Assembly (NCBI GenBank): GCA_046331565.1
Contig: JAXLQP010000007.1
Location: forward strand, 124,001-188,000
Source: DASRDU01 sp046331565
GTDB taxonomy: Bacteria; Acidobacteriota; Blastocatellia; RBC074
Direction of reading: 5' to 3'
DNA length: 64,000 nt
Shown: piece after piece, positions 52,974 to 62,800 of the stretch
How positions within the stretch are numbered: position 1 is the first letter of the stretch
How the letters are laid out: the number at the start of each line of letters is the position of its first letter
Position numbers and translations under genes: made by a program
The notes under the pieces: model-generated
What the model was told of the DNA's origin: nothing
The model's database searches: none
What the model saw: the letters and a program-made list of their open reading frames with translations, nothing else

Positions 52974-54710
52974 GTGCAACTCAAACCTGATTCGGGATCG
53001 CGCCTGACTTTGACCGGCTTCGGCGGCGGCCTGCTGCTTTGCCTGCTGCTGGCTGTTTCAGGGCAGTCTGCCGGACGGCCTTCATTGTCAGGCGAACACG
53101 CCCGCCCGGAGCCGCGCTATCAGATCAGCCTCGAAGTTGATTACCGGCAGATGAACTTCACCGGACGTGAAGTGGTGCGCTTCGTCAACAACACCCGCGA
53201 TGAACTCGACAGCCTCAGCTTTCATCTGTACCCGAATGTCGGCCTGGCTGAAGACGCCGCGCCCTGGCTGACGATTAAGCGGGCGCTGCTTGACACACGC
53301 GAACTGCGCTTTGCGCTGCGCTCGCGCGGCTCGGTCGTCAGAGTGCCGCTGCCCGCCAAACTGCTGCCCGGTCAGAGCGTGGAACTGACGCTGGAATTTG
53401 AAGGCCGCGTGCCGAAAGTGCAGCGCGAAGAGACCAGTCTGCTCGCGCATTTTCTTCAGGAAGTCAACGACGCCGTCAGCGATGAACGGTTGCAGCGCGA
53501 TGCCCGCGATATTTTCTTTGCCAGCGATCAGGCCATGCTGCTTGGGTATTTCTATCCGATGCTCGCCACGCGCCATTCGCTTTCGACCGATCAGGGACTG
53601 GCTGCCGGAGTCGGCGGCATCGTCTTCAGCGCCGTCGCCGATTACGAAGTGACCATCAGCGTTGATGACGGAGTGACGGTCATTGCTTCAGCGCCGGATG
53701 TCGGACGCCGCAACCTGGCCGCAACAGGCAGCGCGCCGCCGTCCCGCGCTGAATATGTTTTTCGCGGTGAACGCCTGCGCGGTTTTGCGGTGGTGCTGGG
53801 TGAAAGGCTGAAATCGGTTGAGCAGAAGGTGGGCGAGACCCGCGTGGTTTCGTTCTTTCACGAAGGCGACGAACGCCTGGGGCGGCGGTCGCTTGACGTG
53901 GCCACGCGCTCGCTCGCGGCCTTCAACAAGGCTTTTGGCGAATATCCGTATCCGGTGCTGAATGTTGTGGCCATTCCGATGACGGCAGGTTACAGCGGCA
54001 TGGAGTTCCCCGGCCTCGTCGCGCTCGCCCAGGCTTATTACATTGATTTTGACGCGCCCGCAGCGCAGCGCCTGCCGCAACTGCTGCGCGAACAGTCCGA
54101 CGTGATCGAACACGCGCTGGAATTCACGCTGGCGCATTGTGTCGCGCATCAGTGGTGGGGCAGCGTCATCGGCAGCGACCCGCAGCGCGAACCCTGGCTG
54201 GACGAAGCGCTGGCCAATTATGCGGCGGCTTATTATTACGAAGCCGCTTACAGCAAAGTGGTGGGTGAGGATGCGATTGACCGGCAGTTGCGGGCGACCT
54301 ATCACGCCTATCGCATGCTCGGCGGCACCGATCAGGAAGTTGACAAACCGGCCCGCGACTTTCACAGCTTCATTCAGTACGCCGCCATCGTGCAGGCCAA
54401 AGGCGCGCTGATGCTGGTGGCGTTGCGCCGCGAAATGGGCGATGCGGCCTTTTTCAAGGCGCTGCGCGATTATTACACGGCTTACCGGTTTCGCATTGCC
54501 ACGCCGGGCCGGTTCCGTGAGGCCATCCTTGAAGCGGCAGACAATCAGCCGCGCGTCAGAGACCTGCTGCAACGCTGGCTGAAGGAAAAGCATGCTGACG
54601 AAGACATCGGCAAACCGGAACTGGCGCTGCTGTCGCCTTCAGGGTCAAAGAAAAAAGCCATTGGCCGCTTCTTCGGTCGCATCGGTCGCGCCGCAGCCAG
54701 GCCGTTCTGA
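52974..54710 (+). CDS. M1-like peptidase with a Cys in place of the catalytic Glu
   Basis: 578 residues with an N-terminal signal or anchor (GGLLLCLLLAVSGQSAG). M1 gluzincin architecture: beta N-domain (GREVVRFVNNTRDELDSLSF), the GMEF exopeptidase loop at 342-345 (SGMEFPGLVALAQ), and H388-C-V-A-H392 with E411 exactly 18 residues after H392 (EPWLDEALANYAAAYY). The standard HEXXH Glu is Cys389, read directly from TGT in GCGCATTGTGTCGCGCATCA. Both His and the third zinc ligand remain, so zinc binding may persist while peptidase activity is doubtful. The start is a GTG at 52974 with a weak Shine-Dalgarno; a TATACT -10 box lies at 52924-52929. Confidence 0.85.
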   Translation: MQLKPDSGSRLTLTGFGGGLLLCLLLAVSGQSAGRPSLSGEHARPEPRYQISLEVDYRQMNFTGREVVRFVNNTRDELDSLSFHLYPNVGLAEDAAPWLTIKRALLDTRELRFALRSRGSVVRVPLPAKLLPGQSVELTLEFEGRVPKVQREETSLLAHFLQEVNDAVSDERLQRDARDIFFASDQAMLLGYFYPMLATRHSLSTDQGLAAGVGGIVFSAVADYEVTISVDDGVTVIASAPDVGRRNLAATGSAPPSRAEYVFRGERLRGFAVVLGERLKSVEQKVGETRVVSFFHEGDERLGRRSLDVATRSLAAFNKAFGEYPYPVLNVVAIPMTAGYSGMEFPGLVALAQAYYIDFDAPAAQRLPQLLREQSDVIEHALEFTLAHCVAHQWWGSVIGSDPQREPWLDEALANYAAAYYYEAAYSKVVGEDAIDRQLRATYHAYRMLGGTDQEVDKPARDFHSFIQYAAIVQAKGALMLVALRREMGDAAFFKALRDYYTAYRFRIATPGRFREAILEAADNQPRVRDLLQRWLKEKHADEDIGKPELALLSPSGSKKKAIGRFFGRIGRAAARPF

Positions 54711-54740
54711 AGGCTGTCAGGTTGAAGGGGGAGATGCAGG

Positions 54741-55265
54741 ATGATGAATGAAAGTGAACTGGCTGTGTTTGAAAACAGCGCCGTGCAAACCACGCCGCGC
54801 GCCGGAATGGAGCGGCTGGAAAAAATCGTGTACCTGCTCGACGACCTGATTCGCATTCCGGTCATCAACAAACGCATCGGCCTTGATCCGGTCATTGGTC
54901 TGATTCCAGGGGCGGGCGATGCGGTCACGGCGCTGCTGGGCATGTACATCATCGGCAGCGCGTTTTATTACCGCCTTCCCAAAGTGGTGCTCGTACGAAT
55001 GGGCATCAACGTCATCTTTGATGCGCTGGTCGGCATGATTCCGTGGGTGGGCGATGCGAGCGACTTTTTCATCAAATCGAACCGCTGGAACCTGAACCTG
55101 CTGCGCGAGCATGCCGACCTGAACCGCCGTCCCGGCTGGTCGGATTATCTGTTTGTCAGTTTCGTGCTGGCCCTCGTCGCGCTGGTACTGCTCGCCTGCC
55201 TCGCGCTGGCCGGGTTCACTCTTTACGCCGGTTACAACCTTTTCAGATCCGTCAGTCTGTTTTGA
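54741..55265 (+). CDS. DUF4112 domain-containing membrane protein
   Basis: 174 residues with the DUF4112 signature: LDDLIRIPVINKRIGLDPVI, LIPGAGDAVTALLGMYIIGS, LVRMGINVIFDALVGMIPWVG and FFIKSNRWNLNLLREH, and a C-terminal helix (VLALVALVLLACLALAGFTL). Inner-membrane protein of unknown function. It follows the M1-like gene by 30 bases, and AGGGGGAGA is before its start; probably co-transcribed. Confidence 0.88.
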   Translation: MMNESELAVFENSAVQTTPRAGMERLEKIVYLLDDLIRIPVINKRIGLDPVIGLIPGAGDAVTALLGMYIIGSAFYYRLPKVVLVRMGINVIFDALVGMIPWVGDASDFFIKSNRWNLNLLREHADLNRRPGWSDYLFVSFVLALVALVLLACLALAGFTLYAGYNLFRSVSLF

Positions 55266-55290
55266 AATCGCGCCTGATTACTGGCCGATT

Positions 55291-55462
55291 TTTTCACCAC
55301 GAAGGGCACGAAGAACACGAAGGGGAAGAAAGAAGAGGAGAAGAGGGGAACAGGAGACAGGCAACAGCAGCGGCTCAGATAATCTTTATCGCCTCTTCTC
55401 ACCTTCACCTTTTCCCCTCTTCATTCTTTCCTTCGTGTTCTTCGTGCCCTTCGGGGTGAAAA
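55291..55462. repeat. Long inverted repeat between convergent genes, 'cacgaag' type
   Basis: TTTTCACCACGAAGGGCACG (from 55291, 32-bp arm) and its inverted copy ending at 55462 differ at one position. Purine-rich GGGGAAGAAAG and pyrimidine CCCCTCTTC extend it inward. It lies between the converging stops of the DUF4112 and HIT genes and might act as a bidirectional terminator. Confidence 0.9.
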
Positions 55463-55473
55463 TTATTCTCTGC

Positions 55474-55815
55474 CTAGCCCGGTGGCCAGCCGAGCGGGCG
55501 ACCGCCGAGGATGTGCAGGTGAATGTGAAAGACTGACTGGCCTGCTTCAATGCCGGTGTTGATGACGGCGCGCCAGCCGTTTTCGGCAATGCCTTCCTGC
55601 TGCGCCAGGCGCGGCGCGACGCACAGCAGATGACCGAGCAGTTTGTGATCGTCACTGCACGCTTCGTTGAGCGAGGCGAGGTGGCGGCGCGGAATCAGCA
55701 GCAGGTGCGTCGGAGCCTGCGGGTTAATATCGCGGAACGCAATTGAATGTTCGTCCTCATAAACCTTCTGCGCCGGAATTTCACCGGCCACGATTCGGCA
55801 AAACAGGCAGTTCAT
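55474..55815 (-). CDS. HIT-family (Hint-like) nucleotide hydrolase
   Basis: 113 residues, a typical stand-alone HINT protein: CLFCRIVAGEIPAQKVYEDE at the N-terminus and the histidine triad H97, H99, H101 in SVFHIHLHILGGRPLGW. It hydrolyses AMP-phosphoramidates such as lysyl- or other aminoacyl-AMP. Cytoplasmic. No partner genes. Confidence 0.93.
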   Translation of the reverse strand: MNCLFCRIVAGEIPAQKVYEDEHSIAFRDINPQAPTHLLLIPRRHLASLNEACSDDHKLLGHLLCVAPRLAQQEGIAENGWRAVINTGIEAGQSVFHIHLHILGGRPLGWPPG

Positions 55816-55973
55816 TTTTCACTCCTGAAACTCAGGCGCAGACCGGCAGCCTGGGCCTGACACTCACAATCGTTAATTCAAATCGGGAAGTCGCTGGTGA
55901 TGTTTACAGCATATTTCCGGTTCGATTAATGTCAACCGCCGGTTGCAGGTCGCAGAATTTTCTGACAGTTCGT

Positions 55974-56002
55974 GGAACTTTCCCGCCCCGTCGCCCGAAT
56001 TA
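55974..56002 (+). promoter_or_regulatory. Candidate ECF-type promoter for the sigma/anti-sigma operon
   Basis: GGAACTT (55974-55980), like ECF -35 elements, followed after 16 bases by a GAATTA region (55997-56002). The exact -10 for this sigma group is unknown, so the call is tentative. A second option is TTTACA (55903-55908) with ATTAAT (55925-55930). Confidence 0.35.
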
Positions 56003-56052
56003 GTGGTGACAGTCAGACGACGAGTTTGAGAGACTTCGGTTGCAGGTAGTCA

Positions 56053-56700
56053 ATGATGATCAATCAAACCACCCCCACTGATGAAGAACTGCTGCGGCGC
56101 GTGATGGCCGGAGACGAAGAGGCTTTTGTGACGCTTTACCGGCGGCGGCAGGGCGGCGTGTACCGTTTTGCGCTGAGGATGAGCGGTTCGGAATCAGTCG
56201 CCGAAGATGTGACTCAGGAAGTTTTTATCGCCCTGATGCGCAAGCCCGATCTGTACGATGCCGCGCGTGGCGCGCTCAGTACGTGGCTCTATGGCATTGC
56301 GCGCAATCAGGTGCTGCGCCGGATCAGTCACGACCGGCCTTATGTGGCGATGTCAGACGGCGAGGATGAAAGCGATTCGCCGGTTTATGACTGCCTGATT
56401 GCAAACGACGATCCGCTGGGCGATCTGACGCGGGGCGAAATGATTGAATCAGTGCGGCAGGCCGTGCTGGCGCTGCCGGAGCATTACCGCGAAGTTGTCG
56501 TCCTGTGCGAGCTGCACGAAATGAATTACGCCGAAGCCGCGCAGGTGATTGGCTGTCCGATTGGCACGGTGCGTTCGCGTCTGAACCGGGCGCGGGCGCT
56601 GCTCGTGGAGAAATTAAAAAGCGTGAGGCCCGCTGCGGTATCGAATGCCGCAAATCCACCAATGTCGGCGGAACAGATGATTGCGGCGAGGTATGCGTGA
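56053..56700 (+). CDS. ECF-type RNA polymerase sigma factor
   Basis: 215 residues. Region 2 (FVTLYRRRQGGVYRFALRMS, EDVTQEVFIALMRK, LSTWLYGIARNQVLRRI) binds the -10 element and core; region 4 (LALPEHYREVVVLCELHEMN, YAEAAQVIGCPIGTVRSRLN) binds the -35. A linker with DCLIANDDP is between. Its TGA overlaps the ATG of the anti-sigma gene (TGATG), giving 1:1 translation. Regulon unknown; may include the TonB-domain gene downstream. Confidence 0.92.
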   Translation: MMINQTTPTDEELLRRVMAGDEEAFVTLYRRRQGGVYRFALRMSGSESVAEDVTQEVFIALMRKPDLYDAARGALSTWLYGIARNQVLRRISHDRPYVAMSDGEDESDSPVYDCLIANDDPLGDLTRGEMIESVRQAVLALPEHYREVVVLCELHEMNYAEAAQVIGCPIGTVRSRLNRARALLVEKLKSVRPAAVSNAANPPMSAEQMIAARYA

Positions 56701-57584
56701 TGAAGTATCAGGACTTTGAATTGAGTTGTCAGGATTTCGAGCGGCTGGCCGCTGAACTGGCGCGCGAACGAATGATGGATGTCACGCTGCGCGCCGACGG
56801 GCTGGCGCACGCGGCGGTTTGCGAACGCTGTGCGGCGCGGCTGGCCAGTGAACGGGCATTGAGCGCAGGCCTGCGGGCACTCGCCGCAACCGCCACGACT
56901 GAAGCGCCAGGCCGGGTTGAATCGGCGCTGCTGGCCGCGTTTCGTGAACAAAAGGCAGCGGGCCATCCGCTGTCGGCAGAAGCTGCGATGTCTGCGGTTG
57001 TCGTCACGCCAGCGTTTCGCCGCGTGCCTGTCAACTGGCGCTGGTGGGCGGTTGCGGCGGCTGTGCTGATGCTGTGCGGGCTGGCGGCAGCGCGGCTGAT
57101 GAATCATCCGGCGAATCCAGGCAATCAGCCTGAAGTTGTGCGCCATCCGCAGCCGGTTGCGCCTGCGCCGGAACCCAGGCCGGTCGAACCTGAAAGCATT
57201 TCCACCACGCCGGACACGCCGGAACCGGAAGTCCGCGATCATCTGGTGGCGGTCAGCAATGGCAGCCGCAAAATGCGGGTGCGTCCGCTGCCGCGCGCCG
57301 GTGCGGTTGAATCGCGGGCGGCAAAGCCTGAAACGGACGGAGTCGAAGAGGTCTATTCTGATTTCATTCCGCTTGGCGAAGGGCTGGCGCAGGGGCCGAT
57401 GGAAAGCGGTCATCTGATGCGCGTCAGAATGCCGCGTTCGGTGCTGCCGCGTTTCGGTTTGCCGGTGAATATGGAGCGCGCCGGTGAATCCATCAATGCT
57501 GAAGTGCTGATGGGCGATGACGGAATGGCGCGGGCGATTCGTTTTGCCAGTCAGGTTCCGAAAGGAACGCTGGCCAGATACTGA
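56700..57584 (+). CDS. Membrane-bound zinc-binding anti-sigma factor
   Basis: 294 residues. Near the N-terminus H37-A-A-V-C41-E-R-C44 is the ZAS zinc motif (HxxxCxxC) that anti-sigma factors use to clamp sigma region 4/2. A single membrane helix (WAVAAAVLMLCGLAAARLM, about 114-133) separates a Pro-rich periplasmic stretch and a C-terminal domain (LPRAGAVES, VYSDFIPLGEG, DDGMARAIRF). The periplasmic end could sense envelope signals. Start ATG at 56700 is coupled to the sigma gene. Confidence 0.85.
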   Translation: MKYQDFELSCQDFERLAAELARERMMDVTLRADGLAHAAVCERCAARLASERALSAGLRALAATATTEAPGRVESALLAAFREQKAAGHPLSAEAAMSAVVVTPAFRRVPVNWRWWAVAAAVLMLCGLAAARLMNHPANPGNQPEVVRHPQPVAPAPEPRPVEPESISTTPDTPEPEVRDHLVAVSNGSRKMRVRPLPRAGAVESRAAKPETDGVEEVYSDFIPLGEGLAQGPMESGHLMRVRMPRSVLPRFGLPVNMERAGESINAEVLMGDDGMARAIRFASQVPKGTLARY

Positions 57585-57617
57585 TGCAGTCAACGACAGA
57601 TTCAGGGAGAAGTCATC

Positions 57618-58967
57618 ATGAAGATTCAGGGAAAGAAATTTGCAGCGTTGTCGTGTGCGCTGGCGATGTCGGTGAGCAGCTTCACCACACTGGCCCAAAG
57701 CGCGCAGCAGGATAAAACGCAGGACAACACCAAACGTGTCGAAAAGGTGCAGCAGCGCGAAATGATCATCGTGCATACCGATGGCAACGGGCCGGGCCAG
57801 GAATTCAATATTCAGGTGCCGCCACCGCCGCCCGGTGTGCCCGGAGCGTTTGGCGGCTTTGCTCTCGGTGACAATACCTTTCAGTTCATCGGCAATGAAA
57901 TGAGCTTCAGCAGCAAGGTCGTCAAGGGTGCGCCCTATTCGGCTGATGCCGTGACTGAAAGAGTGCAGACGCTCGCTGACGGCAACCGCATCGTGCGCCG
58001 CGATTCAGCGCAGGTCTGGCGCGACAGCGAAGGCCGCACCCGCCGCGAACAGGCCATGTTCATCATCGGCCCGCTCGCCGCCAGCGCCGATGTGCCGAGA
58101 ATGGTTTACATCAACGATCCGGTGGCCGGGGTCAGTTACATGCTCAATCCCAAAGAGAGAACCGCCAGCAGGATCGGTTTTCGCGTGGCCGCGATCAGAG
58201 AAGGGCTGCCGATGAAAAGCCAGGCAGGTGGTGAAGCCTTCGTCGGCAATCTGAGAGTGGTGCCTGTGCCCGGCGCTGTGTTGCAGGGCAATGCGATCAG
58301 AAAAGTTCAGCCTGCCTATCCGTCAGTTGCCAAAGCCGCCGGAGTGCAGGGCGCGGTGCAGGTCACTGTCACCGTCAATGAAAACGGTGAAGTCACCAAT
58401 ACCAATATCACTTCGGGCCATCCGCTGCTGAGCGAAGCCGCGACCGAAGCGGCCCGCCAGTGGAAGTTCAAGCCGACGATAAAGGATGGCAGCCCGGTCA
58501 GGACGCAGGGCGTGCTGACTTTCAATTTCACGCTGCAGGGCGATGACCAGTCCCAGCCCGGCGAAATGAAGGAGCGCCAGGGCGAGATGAAGGAACGCCA
58601 GTTCATCATGCGCGAATTCAGCAACGGTGTGATGAAAGAGCGTGCGCCGAAAAAGGAATCGCTTGGCGAACAGATGATCGAAGGCGTCAAAGCTGAAGGC
58701 ACGCGCTGGACAACGACCATTCAGGCGGGCGAAATCGGCAACGAACGACCCATCGAAATCGTCAATGAAATCTGGTATTCGCCTGAGCTTCAGGTTGAAC
58801 TGATGCGCCGCTTCAGCGATCCGCGCAACGGCGAGACGATCTACAAACTCGTCAACATCAATCGCAGCGAGCCTGACAAATCACTCTTTGAAGTGCCGTC
58901 AGATTACACGCTGAAGGAAGGCCCCGGCGGCGCACTGCGCTGGAATTACAAGCGCGAGGAAAAGTAA
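57618..58967 (+). CDS. Exported protein with TonB C-terminal domain
   Basis: 449 residues with a signal peptide (AALSCALAMSVSSFTTLAQ). The central part has a TonB C-terminal domain (RKVQPAYPSVAKAAGVQGAV, VTVTVNENGEVTNTNITSGH, ATEAARQWKFKP) which normally contacts TonB boxes, but no membrane anchor for energy transduction is present. A repeat GEMKERQGEMKERQ follows, then a C-terminal region (TTIQAGEIGNERPIEIVNEI). The protein lies after the sigma/anti-sigma pair and may be part of its output or signal. Confidence 0.82.
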   Translation: MKIQGKKFAALSCALAMSVSSFTTLAQSAQQDKTQDNTKRVEKVQQREMIIVHTDGNGPGQEFNIQVPPPPPGVPGAFGGFALGDNTFQFIGNEMSFSSKVVKGAPYSADAVTERVQTLADGNRIVRRDSAQVWRDSEGRTRREQAMFIIGPLAASADVPRMVYINDPVAGVSYMLNPKERTASRIGFRVAAIREGLPMKSQAGGEAFVGNLRVVPVPGAVLQGNAIRKVQPAYPSVAKAAGVQGAVQVTVTVNENGEVTNTNITSGHPLLSEAATEAARQWKFKPTIKDGSPVRTQGVLTFNFTLQGDDQSQPGEMKERQGEMKERQFIMREFSNGVMKERAPKKESLGEQMIEGVKAEGTRWTTTIQAGEIGNERPIEIVNEIWYSPELQVELMRRFSDPRNGETIYKLVNINRSEPDKSLFEVPSDYTLKEGPGGALRWNYKREEK

Positions 58968-58986
58968 CGTGTGCATCGCACGCTGA

Positions 58987-59029
58987 AAAACACCGGGCGC
59001 GGCAGGATGACTGCCGCGCCCGGTGTTTT
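58987..59029. terminator. Strong bidirectional rho-independent terminator
   Basis: AAAACACCGGGCGCGGCA and TGCCGCGCCCGGTGTTTT are perfect 18-base arms around GGATGAC, flanked by T-runs on both strands (TTTTTTG rightward, GTGTTTTT leftward). It ends the converging TonB-domain and Wza-like genes. Confidence 0.93.
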
Positions 59030-59048
59030 TTGTTTGTCTGATGAAGAC

Positions 59049-59750
59049 TCAGTAGCGAATGCCGTAACCCGGAACCAGCGTACGAAAGGCGTCAATGATT
59101 CTGGCAAATTTCGAGAGCTTTGAGTTCGGCACAAAGACATAATCGCCGTCCTGCAAAATCACTTCGCGGACGTTTGAGCCGGGCTTGAGCAGTTGCAGCA
59201 CGTCAACCGCCTCGACCTTCAATTCACGATCACCGACCGGACGCGCGTGCAGCACCAGTCTGCGGTGCGCTTCGTTGGTGAACCCGCCAGCCAGAATCAC
59301 AGCCTGCAGCACTGTTTCGCCGGAGCGCAGTTCATAACTGCCCGGCTTCTGCACCTGGCCGCCGACAAAAACACGCAGCGGCACAAACTCAACCAGGCTG
59401 ACCGAGATTTCAGGCTCGACCAGAATTTCCCTGTAAGCCCGTTCCAGCGCGGCTTTCAGTTCTTTCAGCGTCAGCCCTTCGGCTTTGATTTCATCAACCA
59501 GTTGCAGGCTGATGCGACCATCGGGACGCACGACGAGCAGGGCATCGTTCAGTTCCGGCTGATACAAAAATCTGACGCTGAGCTTGTCGCCCTTTCTGAT
59601 GCGATAAGACGGTTCGCGGCTGAGCGGATCGTTCTGTTCTCTGCGTGTCTGTTCGTTGACAACGCGGGGCCGCGTTTGTGCGAGGCCCGAAGCTGACAGC
59701 AGCAGCCAGGCGAGAATCAGACAGGTGGTGAGGCGAAATGTTGTGTTCAT
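59049..59750 (-). CDS. Wza-like polysaccharide biosynthesis/export protein
   Basis: 233 residues with a signal peptide (CLILAWLLLSASGLAQ). Polysaccharide-export domain (SYRIRKGDKLSVRFLYQPEL) followed by one SLBB-type unit (VFVGGQVQKPGSYELRSGET, VLQAVILAGGFTNEAHRRLV, GDYVFVPNS). It lacks a lipobox Cys and the C-terminal membrane helix of Wza, so it may be a periplasmic relative. It lies 54 bases downstream of the NRPS gene on the same strand. Confidence 0.87.
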   Translation of the reverse strand: MNTTFRLTTCLILAWLLLSASGLAQTRPRVVNEQTRREQNDPLSREPSYRIRKGDKLSVRFLYQPELNDALLVVRPDGRISLQLVDEIKAEGLTLKELKAALERAYREILVEPEISVSLVEFVPLRVFVGGQVQKPGSYELRSGETVLQAVILAGGFTNEAHRRLVLHARPVGDRELKVEAVDVLQLLKPGSNVREVILQDGDYVFVPNSKLSKFARIIDAFRTLVPGYGIRY

Positions 59751-59803
59751 AAAGCGTCTTTCAAAATTCTGGTTGCAGGCCGGAGTGACGAGGCGCTGAA
59801 TTG

Positions 59804-62800
59804 TCAGCACCGTTCGGTGCGGCGCGATTCTTCAAGCAGCAGGCGCTGCGCTTCGTCTTCCGACAGGCTTTCAAGTTCGGCCAGCAGCGCGTCAAGTTCG
59901 CGTTCCTCGCTTTCGGCCAGCATCTGATCAATGACTGTCGCCAGTCCCGCGACGGTCGGAGCCTCAAAGATGCTGCGCAGCGACAAATTCACGCCGAACA
60001 GTTCGCGCAGTCTGAAAACCACTCTGGCCGCCAGCAGCGAATGCCCGCCGAGTTCAAAGAAATCATCATTGACGCTGATTTCCCGCCGTTTCAGCAGCCC
60101 GGCGTAAAGTTCCGCGACCATTTCTTCGGTGGCCGTGCGCGGCGCAACGCAGGTTGTCTCTCTGACGCGCTCTTCATCGCCTGGCATCGCCGGGCCGCGA
60201 TGCCAGGCTCTGTTTTCAGGCAGAACAGGCAGCAGCTCGCTGAGGCGCAGTTGCGAATCGCGGGCGATGTTTTCCAGCAGCAGGCGATAATGCGCCATCA
60301 TCTGCGCGATGGTTTCGGCGGCGAACAGGTCGGTGTCATATTCAAACCAGACGCGCAAACCTTCGGCCTGTTCGCTTACATCCAGACTCAGATCAAACTT
60401 GGCTGTCCGTCCCGGCAGCCTGACCGGATGCAGTTTCAGGCCTGCCCAGTCCGACTCAGCCACCGGGCCGTTCTGGAGGGCAAACATCACCTGAAAGACG
60501 GGCGAGTAACTCAGACTGCGCACGGGCTGCAACTCCTCAACCAGTCGCTCAAACGGCAGTTCCTGATGCGCATAAGCTCCCAGCGCCCGCTGCCGTGTGC
60601 GCGCGAGCAGTTCCTGAAAGGTCGGATCGCCGGACAAATCACCGCGCAGCGCGAGCGTGTTGACGAAGAAGCCGATGAGCGCTTCGGTTTCGCTGGTGGT
60701 GCGTCCGGCAGTGGGTGTGCCGGTGACGATCTGATCCTGCTGGCTGTAGCGTTGCAGGAGCGTCTGGAAGGCGGCGAGCAGCGTCATAAACAGCGTCACC
60801 CCTTCGCGCTGGCTGAGCAGCCTGAGGTCGCGGCTGAGTTCTGCCGGAAACATTTCGCTCAACTGCGCGCCGCGATTGCGCTGCACTGCGGGGCGCGGGA
60901 AGTCTGTGGGCAGTCCGGTCAGCGCAGGCGCACCGGCCAGATGCTGCCGCCAGAAGGCCAGGTGTTCCGCGAGCCTGTGACCCTGCAACTGCTGCTGCTG
61001 CCAGAGCGCGTAATCAGCGTATTGAATTTCAAGCGGCGGCAGCGCGGCAGGTTGTGCACTGGCGAAAGGCTGGTAAAGCGCGCCGAGTTCGCGGAAGAAG
61101 ATGCCGAGCGACCAGCCGTCGCTGATGATGTGATGAAACACGACGGCAAACAGGTGTTCATCTTCAGCCAGCCGCCAGAGGTGCGCCCGCAGCAGCGGCC
61201 CGCACGACAGATCAAAGGGCCGCAGAGCTTCGTCAGCGGCCAGGCGAATCGCTTCAGCTTCGCGCGTTTCAGCGGGCAGCGCCGTCAGGTCAGTCAGTTC
61301 AGGCCGCAATTCAAACGGCGGCATCACGACCTGCACCGGCTCGCCATCCTGCATTGAAAAAGTCGTGTGCAGAATTTCGTGCCGCCGGATGATGGCGTTC
61401 AGGCTGCTTTCGAGCGCCTGCAAATCAAGCCTGCCGGTGAAGCGCACAACCGAAGGCAGGTTGTAAACGCCGTTGCCCGGATCGAACTGATCGAGAAACC
61501 ACAGCCGCTGCTGCGCGAATGATTGCGGTGAGGCGCGACGTTCAGCCACCGTTCTGAGTTGCGCCGATGGTCGCGCCTGGCCGCTTGTAATCGCATGCGT
61601 GATCCACGCCGCGAGGCCTGACACAACCGGCGATTCAAAGATCACGCGCAGCGGCATCTCAATGTGAAAGGCATCGCGGATGCGCGAAACAACCTGTGTG
61701 GCGAGCAGCGAGTGACCGCCAAGTTCAAAAAAGTTGTCGTTCACGCCGATTCGTTCGAGCTTGAGCAGCCCGGCCAGAATGTCGGCAGTTTTTTCTTCCA
61801 CCCGCGTGCGCGGAGCAACGTAATCAGAACGCCGTTCCAGCCCCGTTTCATCGGGCTTCGGCAGCGCGCGGCGATCAAGCTTGCCATTCGGCGTCAGCGG
61901 CAGCGTCTCCAGCCTGACAAAGGCCGAAGGAATCATGTAATCCGGCAACTGATCTTTCAGAAAGCGGCGCAACTCGCCCGGTTCAGTCTGCGCTGTGCGC
62001 GGAACCAGATAAGCGACCAGCCTTTTGTCGCCCGGTTCATCCTCACGCGCCACGACCGCGACAGCCTGCACTGCCGGATGCAGGGCGAGCGCCGCCTCGA
62101 TTTCAGCCGGTTCTATCCGGTACCCGCGCAACTTGACCTGCTGATCAGCCCGTCCGAGCAGTTCAATCAGACCGTCAACGCGATACCTCGCCAGATCGCC
62201 AGTGCGGTAAAGACGTTGTCCGTTGTCCGTTGTCCGTTGTCCGTTGCTGCTGACCACTGACCACTGACCACTGACCACTGACCACGAAATAAATTTCTGC
62301 GCTGTCAAATCGGCCCGATTCAGATAGCCGCGTGTGACGCCTGCGCCGCCGATGTACAGCTCGCCGCTGACGCCGACGGGGACGGGCTGCTGCTGCGCGT
62401 CGAGAATGAAAATCTGTGTGTTGGCGAAGGGGCGGCCAATCGGCACGGGGCCGGAGCGGCTGTTTTCAGTTGCTTCAAAAAAGGTGCTGTCAATCGTGGC
62501 TTCGGTGACGCCGTAAGAACTGATGACTCTGGTGTGCGGGCCGCAGACGCGGCGCAACCGTTCGTATTCATCCATCTGCCACATGTCCGAACCGACGACC
62601 ATCAGCTTCATTCGCTGCAAACGCTGGCCGGTTCTTTCCAGGTATTCAAGCAGCGGTCTGATGACCGCCGGAACAAATTCGGCGGCTTCGACCTCTGTCG
62701 TATTGATCAGTTGCAGCAGCCGTTCAGGATCGAGCAGCAGTTCAGTCGGACACAGCACCAGGCTTGCGCCGCTGCACAGCGCGCGCGTCAGGTCGCCGGT

